NCBI RefSeq assembly: GCF_900101175.1
Contig: NZ_FNFQ01000001.1
Coordinates: 124,001-188,000, forward strand
Source of the DNA: Stenotrophomonas pavanii
GTDB taxonomy: Bacteria > Pseudomonadota > Gammaproteobacteria > Xanthomonadales > Xanthomonadaceae
Length of the DNA stretch: 64,000 nucleotides
Direction of reading: 5' to 3'
The notes under the pieces are model-generated. The model did not search any database, was not told the origin of the DNA, and worked only from the letters and a program-made list of their open reading frames with translations. The translations under genes and the position numbers were made by a program. Below, piece by piece: positions 42,577-50,652 of the stretch. Each line of letters begins with the position of its first letter. Position 1 is the stretch's first letter.

Positions 42577-45500
42577 TTACTGCCCCTTGCGCTCGGCGCG
42601 GCGCACCGCGCCCGGCACCTCGATCTCGACCCGCGCCGGCAGCTGGTGCACGTGCAGCTCGTTGTTGACCCACTCGGCCGTTTCGCCGTTGATGGTCGCC
42701 TCGCCCGGCTCACCGGCATACGGCCATGGCAGCACCACGCCGCCGACCGGTGGCACCAGGCCCGGCTGCACCTCCAGCACCAGCTGCTTGTCACTGCGTT
42801 GCAGGCGGTAGTTCAGCTGGCCCTGCGGCGTGCGCAGGCCCTGCACGGCAACACCGTCGCCCTGCAGCCAGGCGGTCGGGACGCCTGCGGCCAGTACCAG
42901 CGCATCATCCATGTCGCGGCTGTAGGCAAACATGTCCAGTGCCGAACGCACGAAGTCCGAGGCGACCCAGGCATGCGGCAGGTCACCGACGAAGAACGGC
43001 TTGCGCGGCGTGCGCGAAACCACTTCGGCCCACTGGTTCCAGGCTTGCGGCGCACGGTCCCTGAAGAAGAACTCGGTCGCCTGCCAGGCGCGATCGCGCC
43101 AGCCCAGGCGAACGAAGGCGGCCACGTTGCGCCATTCGTACGGCGTGTAGTCCTTCCACTCGCGCTTGCCATCGCGGCGGGCTACGAATTCCTTCCAGTA
43201 ACGCTCGAAGGTCGCCTCCAACGCCTGCTGCGGCAGGCGGCCCTGCTCGCCGCCCGGCGCCAGCGCGATGGTGGTCGAGGTCGCGTCGAAATCGCCCAGC
43301 TCGGCCGAGCCCGGCAGGTAGTCGATGTTGTGCTGCTGCATCGCCGACAGCAGTGACGCCTGCAGGTCATCACGGAACTGGTCACGCGACTCGGCGATCT
43401 GCATCGCTTCGACCTTGCCCAGCTGGGCCGCCAGCGTTGCCGCGTCCTTGTAGCCGCGCAGGGCCCAGAAGTTGTCCCAGTACGAGTGCATCGGCTTGGC
43501 CGAATAGCCTTCGTGGCTGATCGAGGCCGGCATCATCCCGTAGAACGCCGGATTGCGCGCACGGTTCTCTTCGGTACGCTCGCTGGCACGCAGCTGCTCC
43601 ATGTAGGTGTAGGCGCCCTGCACGTGCGGCCACATCAGCTCGGCGAAGGTGCTGTCGCCGGTATAGCGCCCATATTCGGCGATGCTGTAGATCAGCTCAC
43701 CGTGGCTGTCATTCTCCGGCACCGGGTCGCTGCCGCGCGCATCGACACAGCACGGCACCTTGCCGTTCTCGAACTGGAACGGCGCATACCAGTTGATGTA
43801 GTCACGTACTGCGTCGCTGCGGCCCATGCGCAGCAGGCCTTCGGAAATCATCGCGCCGTCGCGGATCCAGCTGCGCGCGTACGAGCGCGTGCCCGGCTGC
43901 AGGCGCGGGCCGACCCGCGAGATCAGCATGTGCGCCACGGCGGTGCGCAGGGTGTCGACCAGGGCCTGGCCGGCCGCCGGCACCTGCAGCGAGACCACGC
44001 CCAGCTTCTGCCGCCACTGTTCGGCCACCTGCGCCTGGGCCTTGGCCACGTCCAGCGACTGCGGCGCCCAGCTCCCGGTCTGCGGCAGTACCACTGCCAC
44101 TTCGCGGCTCTGGCCGGGTTCCAGCTTGATCGTATACAGCAGCGCACCGGACGCCATGCCGGTACTGTCCTTCACCGCCGTGCTGGCCGGGTATTTCCCG
44201 GAGGCCAGGTGCATCGCGTCGAGCTTGCCATCGAACGTGCTGGCGAAGCGGGCATCGGGCACCTGCAGTGGATAGATGCGCGGCTCGCCGTTGATGCGCA
44301 CCAGCTGCTCGCCCACGTCCAGCGCATCGATGCGGCTGAAGCCGCCCACCGTGTTGAGGAACTGGGTCGGCGGGTTGACCTGCCAGGGGCGGATCGCCAG
44401 CGCGAGCGTGTATTCGTGGGCGACCTTGTCCGGATTGCTCAAGCGGTAGCGTCCGATCAACTGCGCGCGCTCCGGCGTGCCCTGCACGAAGCTGGTCACC
44501 GCCAGGCCGGCCTTCTCGTGCACCCAATCGACGTTGGCGATCGGAAGATAGTGGTCCTGCAGCGACTGGGTGATGGCAACCTTGGACCAGTCCAGCAGCT
44601 TGCCGTCGAGGCGGATGAACGGCTCGATGCTGAAGCTGCCCTTGGCCGGTTCCAGGGCACCGTCCTCGCTGATCAGGGCCTGTTCCTGTCCACCGTCCAG
44701 GCCCAGCAGGGTCCAGTACGGCTGTTCGCCCACGTAGGCGCGCGGCAACGAACCGCGTGGCAGGTCGGCCGCCACCGAGGACAGGAACGCGTTCGGCGTG
44801 GCGGCAAAGGCCAGCGGCTTGAGCGTGATGTCACGGATGCCGTAACGCCAGTTCGGGCCATCGAGCAGATCGAAGCGCACGTACCGCGCATCGGTGTCCG
44901 GCAATGCCAGCCAGTCGCGGCCACCGGCAGCGCCGGTCACCTCGCGCACGGTGCGCCAGTCGCGGCCATCCTCGGAGGTCCGCACGGTGTAGCGACTGGC
45001 TTCCAGATTCGGCAGCCAGTCGATCACTGCACCGCCGATCTCGCGGCTCTTGTGCAGGTCCAGGCTGATGGTCTGCTGCTTGACCCCGCCGCTGATCCAG
45101 AACGTATCGCTCTTGCCGTCGATCATGCGGTCCTGCAACGCGGTGGCGGTATCGGCGATCACCGACGGCGCCAGCGCCGAATCATCCTGCGCTGGCAGGC
45201 CCTGCAGGGTCAGCCTGTCGAAGCACACCGTGCCGCGCCCGCCGACCTTGCTGTAGATCGTGAACTCGACCGCAGCGCTGCGCGCCATCTCCTTTTCGGG
45301 CGAGGGCCCCCACGCCTTGTCGATCTGGCGACGGCGGTATTCGACTGGCGACCATGCCTTGGGGAAACGGTAGCCCGGGCGGTTGACCCACCAGACATTG
45401 TCGCCGCTGGCGTCGATCAGCTTGAACTGCAGGTCGTTGGTCGGCGAGTCACCGCGCAGCTGGAAGCCGAAGCGGTAGTTGACCGGGTACTCGATGTTCA

Positions 45501-45744
45501 GCGCACGGCGGATGCCGACGTAGCCGGACACGTTGTGGAAATCGTAGTCCAGGCACAGGGCACGGCCGCCACCGGCACCACTGACCGGCCGCAGCGATCC
45601 GCTGACCTGGTCGGACAGCACCAGTTTCCAGGCGCCGATGTCGTCGAAGTCGTCCAGCACCTTCGGTGCCGGCAGCACCGGAGGTGCGGCGATCGCCAGG
45701 GAGGTCCACAACAGGCCCAGTCCAACGGCGATCACGCGCTTCAT
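42577..45744 (-). CDS. Discoidin (F5/8 type C)-domain glycosidase-like protein
   Basis: A 1055-residue exported protein (signal peptide to about residue 20). An N-terminal beta-sandwich (about 25-190) precedes an F5/8 type C/discoidin carbohydrate-binding domain (about 205-330, DRMIDGKSDTFWISGGVKQQ). The rest resembles (alpha/alpha)6 glycoside hydrolases, with RSWIRDGAMISEGLLRMG (near residue 620) and AKPMHSYWDNFWALRGYKDA (near 750). It probably cleaves a glucan or oligosaccharide in the periplasm. Catalytic acids were not assigned. It overlaps the preceding permease gene by ATGA and is followed at 2 bases by the EEP gene. Confidence 0.8.
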   Translation of the reverse strand: MKRVIAVGLGLLWTSLAIAAPPVLPAPKVLDDFDDIGAWKLVLSDQVSGSLRPVSGAGGGRALCLDYDFHNVSGYVGIRRALNIEYPVNYRFGFQLRGDSPTNDLQFKLIDASGDNVWWVNRPGYRFPKAWSPVEYRRRQIDKAWGPSPEKEMARSAAVEFTIYSKVGGRGTVCFDRLTLQGLPAQDDSALAPSVIADTATALQDRMIDGKSDTFWISGGVKQQTISLDLHKSREIGGAVIDWLPNLEASRYTVRTSEDGRDWRTVREVTGAAGGRDWLALPDTDARYVRFDLLDGPNWRYGIRDITLKPLAFAATPNAFLSSVAADLPRGSLPRAYVGEQPYWTLLGLDGGQEQALISEDGALEPAKGSFSIEPFIRLDGKLLDWSKVAITQSLQDHYLPIANVDWVHEKAGLAVTSFVQGTPERAQLIGRYRLSNPDKVAHEYTLALAIRPWQVNPPTQFLNTVGGFSRIDALDVGEQLVRINGEPRIYPLQVPDARFASTFDGKLDAMHLASGKYPASTAVKDSTGMASGALLYTIKLEPGQSREVAVVLPQTGSWAPQSLDVAKAQAQVAEQWRQKLGVVSLQVPAAGQALVDTLRTAVAHMLISRVGPRLQPGTRSYARSWIRDGAMISEGLLRMGRSDAVRDYINWYAPFQFENGKVPCCVDARGSDPVPENDSHGELIYSIAEYGRYTGDSTFAELMWPHVQGAYTYMEQLRASERTEENRARNPAFYGMMPASISHEGYSAKPMHSYWDNFWALRGYKDAATLAAQLGKVEAMQIAESRDQFRDDLQASLLSAMQQHNIDYLPGSAELGDFDATSTTIALAPGGEQGRLPQQALEATFERYWKEFVARRDGKREWKDYTPYEWRNVAAFVRLGWRDRAWQATEFFFRDRAPQAWNQWAEVVSRTPRKPFFVGDLPHAWVASDFVRSALDMFAYSRDMDDALVLAAGVPTAWLQGDGVAVQGLRTPQGQLNYRLQRSDKQLVLEVQPGLVPPVGGVVLPWPYAGEPGEATINGETAEWVNNELHVHQLPARVEIEVPGAVRRAERKGQ

Positions 45745-46577
45745 CCCTTGACGCTCCCCAGCAACAGACCTTGGATGTAGTACCGCTGCAGCACCAGGAA
45801 CAGCGCCAGCACCGGAACCACGGTAACCACCGCGCCCGCCATCATCATTTCCACGTCCATGATGTGCTCGCGCGAGAGGGTGGCCAGCGCCACCGGCAAA
45901 GTGTAGTGCTCCTGGTCGGTCAACACGATCAGCGGCCACATGAAATCGTTCCATGCGCCCATGAAGGTGAAGATGGCCAGCGTCACCAGCACCGGCTTGA
46001 GCATCGGCAGCACGATCTGGAAGAAGATGCGCAGCTCCCCTGCCCCGTCGATGCGCGCCGCTTCAAGCAGCTCGTCCGGAATCGAACGCGCGTACTGGCG
46101 CACCAGGAAAATGCCGAACACGCTGGCCAGCGCCGGCACGATCACGCCGCCGAAGCTGTTGACCAGGCCGAGCTGCTTCATCAGCAGGAACAGCGGCAGC
46201 ATCGCCACCTGCGCCGGAATCACCAGCGCCGCCATCAGCACCTGGAACAGGCGCTCGCGACCGACGAAGTTGAGCTTGGCGAAGGCATAGCCCGCCATGG
46301 TGTTGAGCAGCAGCGAACCCACGGTGATGCCCAGCGACACCAGCAGGCTGTTGGCGAAGTTGCCCCCCATGCCGGTGCGCGCGAACAGCTCATGGTAGTT
46401 GTGCGTGGTGATGCTCGAAGGCAGCAGTGGCGGCGGGAAATGGCTGGCCTCGCCCTGCGGCATGAACGAGACCGAGACCATCCACAGCAGCGGTGCCAGG
46501 CTGACCAGGGCCAGCACCAGCAACGCACCATTGATCATCCACGGGTACCAGCGCGACTGGCCGATTTCACGACTCAT
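45741..46577 (-). CDS. Carbohydrate ABC transporter permease (MalG-like)
   Basis: A 278-residue inner-membrane permease with six hydrophobic segments. The cytoplasmic EAA loop LLEAARIDGAGELRIFFQIV (residues about 183-202) docks the ATPase. It belongs to the MalG/LacG class of carbohydrate uptake family 1. It starts at ATG 46577, overlapping the stop of the upstream permease gene (ATGA), and its own stop overlaps the discoidin-type gene. It forms a heterodimer with the next permease. Confidence 0.93.
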   Translation of the reverse strand: MSREIGQSRWYPWMINGALLVLALVSLAPLLWMVSVSFMPQGEASHFPPPLLPSSITTHNYHELFARTGMGGNFANSLLVSLGITVGSLLLNTMAGYAFAKLNFVGRERLFQVLMAALVIPAQVAMLPLFLLMKQLGLVNSFGGVIVPALASVFGIFLVRQYARSIPDELLEAARIDGAGELRIFFQIVLPMLKPVLVTLAIFTFMGAWNDFMWPLIVLTDQEHYTLPVALATLSREHIMDVEMMMAGAVVTVVPVLALFLVLQRYYIQGLLLGSVKG

Positions 46578-47455
46578 ACCAACTGCCTCTTGCGGCCGAA
46601 ACGCAGCATCACGGTGGTCACCGCCAGGATGATCAGGAACAGCAGGAACGCCACCGCGGAGGCGCGTCCCAGGTTCCACCACTTGAAGCCTTCCTCGAAC
46701 ATGAAATACAGCACGCTGACGGTGCTCTGCAGCGGGTCGCCGCGGGTCATGACATACGGCTCGGCGAACAGCTGGAAGTAGCCCGACACGGTGATCACCC
46801 CGACCACCAGCAGCACCGGGCCGAGCATCGGCAGGGTGATGTGCAGGAACTGCTTCCAGCGCGAGGCGCCGTCGATGCGCGCGGCCTCGTACAGGTCATG
46901 CGGAATCGCCTGCAGGCCGGCCAGGAAGATCACCATGTTGTAGCCGAAGTTCTTCCACACCGCGAACAGCATGATGGTCGGCATGGCCCAGTTGGGATCA
47001 CCCAGCCAGTCGATCGGACTGATGCCCAGGTGGCCCAGGCCATAGTTCACCAGGCCGTAGCTGGTGTGGAACAGGTAGCGCCAGATCACCGCCACCGCCA
47101 CCAGCGTGGTCACCACCGGCGCGAACAGGGCCGTGCGGAACAGGGCCTTGAAGCGGGCGGCCGGCGCATTGAGCAGCATCGCCGCGCCCAGCGACACGCC
47201 GATCGACAATGGCACCCCGATCAGCACGAAGTAGGTGGTGTTCCACAGCGACTTCCAGAACATCGGCGTCTGCAGCAGGTCGATGTAGTTGCCCAGGCCG
47301 ACGAAGCGCAGGTTGCTGCTGTCGGCCAGCGCGTACAGGTCGAAGTCGGTCACGCTCAGCGCGAGCGCCGAGGCGACCGGCAGGCCGAAGAACACGCCCA
47401 GCACGATCAGCGAGGGGCCAGCGAAGATCCAGCCGGCCAGCGAAGTACGTTTCAT
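46574..47455 (-). CDS. Sugar ABC transporter permease (MalF-like)
   Basis: A 293-residue permease of the MalF/LacF class with six hydrophobic segments and an EAA loop (LYEAARIDGASRWKQFLHIT, residues about 187-206). It pairs with the MalG-like subunit to form the membrane channel of a sugar importer. It overlaps both neighbours by ATGA: the binding-protein stop at 47452 and the second permease start at 46577. No ATP-binding subunit is encoded in the operon. Confidence 0.93.
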   Translation of the reverse strand: MKRTSLAGWIFAGPSLIVLGVFFGLPVASALALSVTDFDLYALADSSNLRFVGLGNYIDLLQTPMFWKSLWNTTYFVLIGVPLSIGVSLGAAMLLNAPAARFKALFRTALFAPVVTTLVAVAVIWRYLFHTSYGLVNYGLGHLGISPIDWLGDPNWAMPTIMLFAVWKNFGYNMVIFLAGLQAIPHDLYEAARIDGASRWKQFLHITLPMLGPVLLVVGVITVSGYFQLFAEPYVMTRGDPLQSTVSVLYFMFEEGFKWWNLGRASAVAFLLFLIILAVTTVMLRFGRKRQLV

Positions 47456-48792
47456 TGCGGGCTCCCGGCGGCCACGGCGCTGCTCGAGTGCGGCGGCGGC
47501 GCGCGCTCCTGCAGGCGTTGTTGTTCATGCATCCAGCGGCGCTTGGCCAGCACCTTGTCCACGCGCTGGTCCAGTTCTTCGACGGCCTTGTCCTGCGGCA
47601 GGCCACCGCGCACCACCTTCTCGGTGACGATGCGCATTTCCTGCACGATGCGCTCCCATTCGAGCACCTTCGGCGTCGGCTTGACCCGCTCCAGCTGATC
47701 ACGGAACGCGGCAGCCAGCGGATCGCTGGCCAGCGACGGTGTGTTCCAGGCACTGCGACGCGGCGGCAGGTCGCCGATGATTGAATGGAAGCGCGCCTGG
47801 ATCTGCGGGCGCGACAGGAATTCGATCAGCTTCCAGGACGCTTCCTTCTGCTGCGATTTGCGGAAGATCACCAGGCTGGTGCCGCCGGCGATGCCCGCGC
47901 CCGGACCGTCCGGCCCCGGCAGCGCGGCAGTGCCCCACTGGCCTTCCAGTTCCTTCGGCTGCAGCTTCTTGAACTCGCGGATGTTCCAGGGGCCGGAGAT
48001 GTAGAACACGTTGAAGCCGCGGAAGAACTCATCCCAGACGTTGGAGATCTGCGTCTCGGACATCTTCGGCGCCCAGCCCTGCTCGAACATGTTGGCGTAG
48101 AAGGCCAGCGTGCGGCGGAATCCCGGGCTGGCGAAATTGCCGCGGGTATCGTCGTCGCGCAGCAGTGGATCCGGCTGCTGCAGGGCCAGCGACAGCTGCT
48201 GCTCGAACTCGTTGATCGGCATCAGCACCGCATAGCGGTTGGGCCCCTGCATGCGCTTGATCGCTGCCATCTGCTCCTCCCACTCCGCCCACGTGCGCGG
48301 CGGGTGGTCGTAGCCGGCCTTGGCCAGCAGGTCCTTGCGGTAGTAGATCAGGCGCGTGTCGACATACCACGGTACGCCCACCAGCTCGCCGTGGATCACG
48401 TTGGTGTCCCAGATGCCCTGGAAGTAGTCCTTCGGGTCGACCACGGCCGAGTGCTGCACGAACGGCTGCAGCGGGGTCAGTGCATCCAGCTCGGCGAACT
48501 CCGGCACCCAGGTGTTGCCGAGCTGGCACACATCCGGCAGGCCATCGGCCGCGAATGCGGTCAGCAGTTTCTCGTGCGCGGCCGTCCATGGGATGTTCTG
48601 CACATCCACCTTGATGCCGGGGTTTTCAGCCTCGAATTCGTGGATCAGCTCGCTGACCACCTCTGCTTCGCGACCCATCGCCCAGAAGCGTACGGTGGTG
48701 GTGCCCGTCTCGGGACGGGCGCAGCCGGCCACCGCCAGCGCGGCCAGGGCAGGCAGCGCCCAGCGGCGCAGGCGGTCGGTCCAGTTCGGCAT
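47452..48792 (-). CDS. Extracellular sugar-binding lipoprotein of ABC importer
   Basis: A 446-residue solute-binding protein (family 1, MalE-like). The signal peptide has lipobox AVAGC with Cys24. TTTVRFWAMGREAEVVSELI begins the mature fold. GVPWYVDTRLIYYRKDLLAKAGYDHP (about residues 140-165) and the C-terminal lobe with FFRGFNVFYISGPWNIREF (near 270) are typical of oligosaccharide binders. An extra positively charged tail (residues about 400-446) extends beyond the usual fold. It lies 4 bases downstream of the glycoamylase-fold gene. Confidence 0.92.
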   Translation of the reverse strand: MPNWTDRLRRWALPALAALAVAGCARPETGTTTVRFWAMGREAEVVSELIHEFEAENPGIKVDVQNIPWTAAHEKLLTAFAADGLPDVCQLGNTWVPEFAELDALTPLQPFVQHSAVVDPKDYFQGIWDTNVIHGELVGVPWYVDTRLIYYRKDLLAKAGYDHPPRTWAEWEEQMAAIKRMQGPNRYAVLMPINEFEQQLSLALQQPDPLLRDDDTRGNFASPGFRRTLAFYANMFEQGWAPKMSETQISNVWDEFFRGFNVFYISGPWNIREFKKLQPKELEGQWGTAALPGPDGPGAGIAGGTSLVIFRKSQQKEASWKLIEFLSRPQIQARFHSIIGDLPPRRSAWNTPSLASDPLAAAFRDQLERVKPTPKVLEWERIVQEMRIVTEKVVRGGLPQDKAVEELDQRVDKVLAKRRWMHEQQRLQERAPPPHSSSAVAAGSPQ

Positions 48793-48796
48793 CAGG

Positions 48797-50401
48797 TTAC
48801 TTGCCCTGGCCTGTGGTGCGGTTGGCATTGTTCTTCTGTTCCTGCGCGGCAGCCGCGCGTGATTCGGCGATACCCACCGCGCGTGCTGCCGCGGCCTTCT
48901 CATCCTTCTGCAGTTCCAGGGGCTGGAACGACCCTTCCGGCGCCAGCCAGCCGCCACTGAACCCGGCCCGCTCCAGGCCCTTGCGGATGTACGGGTTCTT
49001 CTTCATCACTTCCCACACGAAATCATCGCGGTAGTTGGCGATCATGGTCAGGATCGGGCCCTGGTCGATGGCGATGTAATCGCTGGCGACCCAGCCACGA
49101 TCCGGGATGACGCGGCCGGTCTTGATCGGGATGTCGTAGTTGAAACTGGGGTTGAACGAATCCAGGAAGCCGTAGCTGGAATAGATGTAGTCGCCGTAGC
49201 GCTTGTGCATCTCCAGCGTCGCCGGAATCACCTGCTCGGGTGCGAACACCACCGATGCGATCGCGGCGGTGGGGGCGATGGTGCCGTCATCGAAGTTCTC
49301 GCGCAGGCCGGCGCCGCGCGAGGAGTAATGGCGGAACTGGCGCTGCTCGCCGCGGTACTCCTGCGTGGTGTTCTGCGGGCCATCACTGGCGGTCAGGCCC
49401 CAGACGTTCTCGCCATAGTCCTTCCACTGCATCGGGTTGGCGATGGCGTATTCGCGCTGGGCCAGCGCGGCCGAGCGGCTATTGAGGAAATAGGTGCTGC
49501 CGCGCTCGCGCATGTACGCGTCCTGGATGTCGCGGAAGTCGATCCAGACGTGGCTGTACTGGTGGCCGAACAGCGGGCCGAAGGACAGGTATTCCTGGCC
49601 CTGGTAGACACCCCAGTCGTTGTCGTAGGTGCGCGTCCACACCGTCCACGCGTCCGGGCTGACCGGATGCGTGGGCGAACCCAGGGCGAGGATGTAGACC
49701 ATCATCGCCTCGTTGTAGCCCATCCAGTCGTGGTCGATGAAACCGCTCTCCGGGAACCACCCCATCGAGATCAGCGGCGCACGCTGCTGCAGCCACGGCC
49801 AGTCGACCTTCTTGTACAAGGTATCGGCGATCTGGCGGATTTCCTTCTCGCGCGGATCGTCACCGTCGTAGTACGACTGCGCGAACAGCACGCCCATCAT
49901 CAGCAGTGCGGTATCCACCGAGGACAGTTCGACCCAGCTGTCGTAGCGACGGCCTTCCTGCATGTCCAGGAAGTGGTAGTAGAAGCCCTTGTAGCCCGCC
50001 TTGCCGGTGCGCTGCGGGCCCATCGGCACGTCGCGGAAGAATTTCAGGGTGGTCAGCGTGCGGTCGATCGCCTGGTTGCGGCTGACCCAGCCGTTCTCGA
50101 TGCCGATCGGATAGGCGGTCAGCGCGAAGCCGACCGAGGCGATGCTGGCGAACGGCCGCGATGGGTAGCGGTCCGGGGTCAGCCCGTTGACCTCGTTGGT
50201 GGTGTCCCAGAAGAACTGGAAGGTGCGGCGCTCGATGTCATCGAACAGCGGCGGCAGCTCCGGCTTCATCGGCCGCGGCGGTGCGTCGGCCTCGATCAGG
50301 ATCACCGGCGGGCGGGGCTTGGCAGGTTCCTGCTGGGCCGGCTGGCAGGCGGCCACGGCCAGGCTCAGCGCTGCGGCGGACAACAGATGGCGTGCCTGCA
50401 T
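48797..50401 (-). CDS. Glycoamylase-fold lipoprotein (PF10091; GH144-like candidate)
   Basis: A 534-residue lipoprotein (lipobox LAVAAC, Cys19) with the (alpha/alpha)6 glycoamylase-like domain (about 55-480): ERRTFQFFWDTTNEVNGLTP, ASIASVGFALTAYPIGIENG, GFYYHFLDM, MGWFPESGFIDHDWMGYNEA and FGHQYSHVWIDFRDIQD. Founding enzymes of this fold are endo-beta-1,2-glucanases (GH144), so beta-1,2-glucan is a reasonable but unproven substrate. GGAGG stands 9 bases before ATG 50401. It is the first gene of the importer operon and has its own LacI-type operator upstream. Confidence 0.85.
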   Translation of the reverse strand: MQARHLLSAAALSLAVAACQPAQQEPAKPRPPVILIEADAPPRPMKPELPPLFDDIERRTFQFFWDTTNEVNGLTPDRYPSRPFASIASVGFALTAYPIGIENGWVSRNQAIDRTLTTLKFFRDVPMGPQRTGKAGYKGFYYHFLDMQEGRRYDSWVELSSVDTALLMMGVLFAQSYYDGDDPREKEIRQIADTLYKKVDWPWLQQRAPLISMGWFPESGFIDHDWMGYNEAMMVYILALGSPTHPVSPDAWTVWTRTYDNDWGVYQGQEYLSFGPLFGHQYSHVWIDFRDIQDAYMRERGSTYFLNSRSAALAQREYAIANPMQWKDYGENVWGLTASDGPQNTTQEYRGEQRQFRHYSSRGAGLRENFDDGTIAPTAAIASVVFAPEQVIPATLEMHKRYGDYIYSSYGFLDSFNPSFNYDIPIKTGRVIPDRGWVASDYIAIDQGPILTMIANYRDDFVWEVMKKNPYIRKGLERAGFSGGWLAPEGSFQPLELQKDEKAAAARAVGIAESRAAAAQEQKNNANRTTGQGK

Positions 50402-50454
50402 GGCGCGGTTCCTCCGGTGGTCTGATCGATGGGAAAGCATACCGTCCAATGATC

Positions 50455-50468
50455 TGAAATCGTTTACA
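50455..50468. promoter_or_regulatory. LacI-type operator upstream of the glycoamylase operon
   Basis: TGAAATCGTTTACA is an imperfect palindrome centred on CG. It fits TGxAAxCGxTTxCA and shares its half-site TGTAAACG (minus strand) with the operator at 54852-54865. It lies about 55 bases upstream of the start codon at 50401. Confidence 0.7.
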
Positions 50469-50480
50469 AGGTGTGTGCTT

Positions 50481-50503
50481 AAAAAACCACGAAAAACGTG
50501 GCC
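50481..50503 (-). terminator. Rho-independent terminator separating receptor and importer units
   Basis: Read on the minus strand, CCACG, TTTTT loop, CGTGG, followed by TTTTTT. It lies between the receptor gene and the glycoamylase gene and would stop most read-through. Confidence 0.75.
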
Positions 50504-50515
50504 TGACACCGCGAT

Positions 50516-50561
50516 CATTGCCCACGCCGCTGCCCCCTGGCCGGCAGCGGCGTGGGCAATG
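50516..50561. repeat. 19-bp-arm hairpin, overlapping a competing hairpin
   Basis: CATTGCCCACGCCGCTGCC and its exact complement enclose an 8-base loop. The 3' arm shares GGCAATGG with a second stem (50555-50562 pairing with 50579-50586), so the two structures exclude one another. Confidence 0.8.
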
Positions 50562-50593
50562 GACCGGCACAAGGCCGGCCATTGCCGTAGTCC

Positions 50594-50639
50594 ATGCAGG
50601 TGATGCCGCCGCCGGAGCGGCGGCATCGGAGACCTGCAT
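50594..50639. repeat. Long GC-rich hairpin after the receptor gene
   Basis: ATGCAGGT plus GATGCCGCCGC pairs with GCGGCGGCATC and, beyond a 4-base bulge, ACCTGCAT. The loop is CGGA. It starts 13 bases beyond the receptor stop, in a position to protect the receptor mRNA 3' end. Confidence 0.85.
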
Positions 50640-50652
50640 CAGGCGGCACCGC

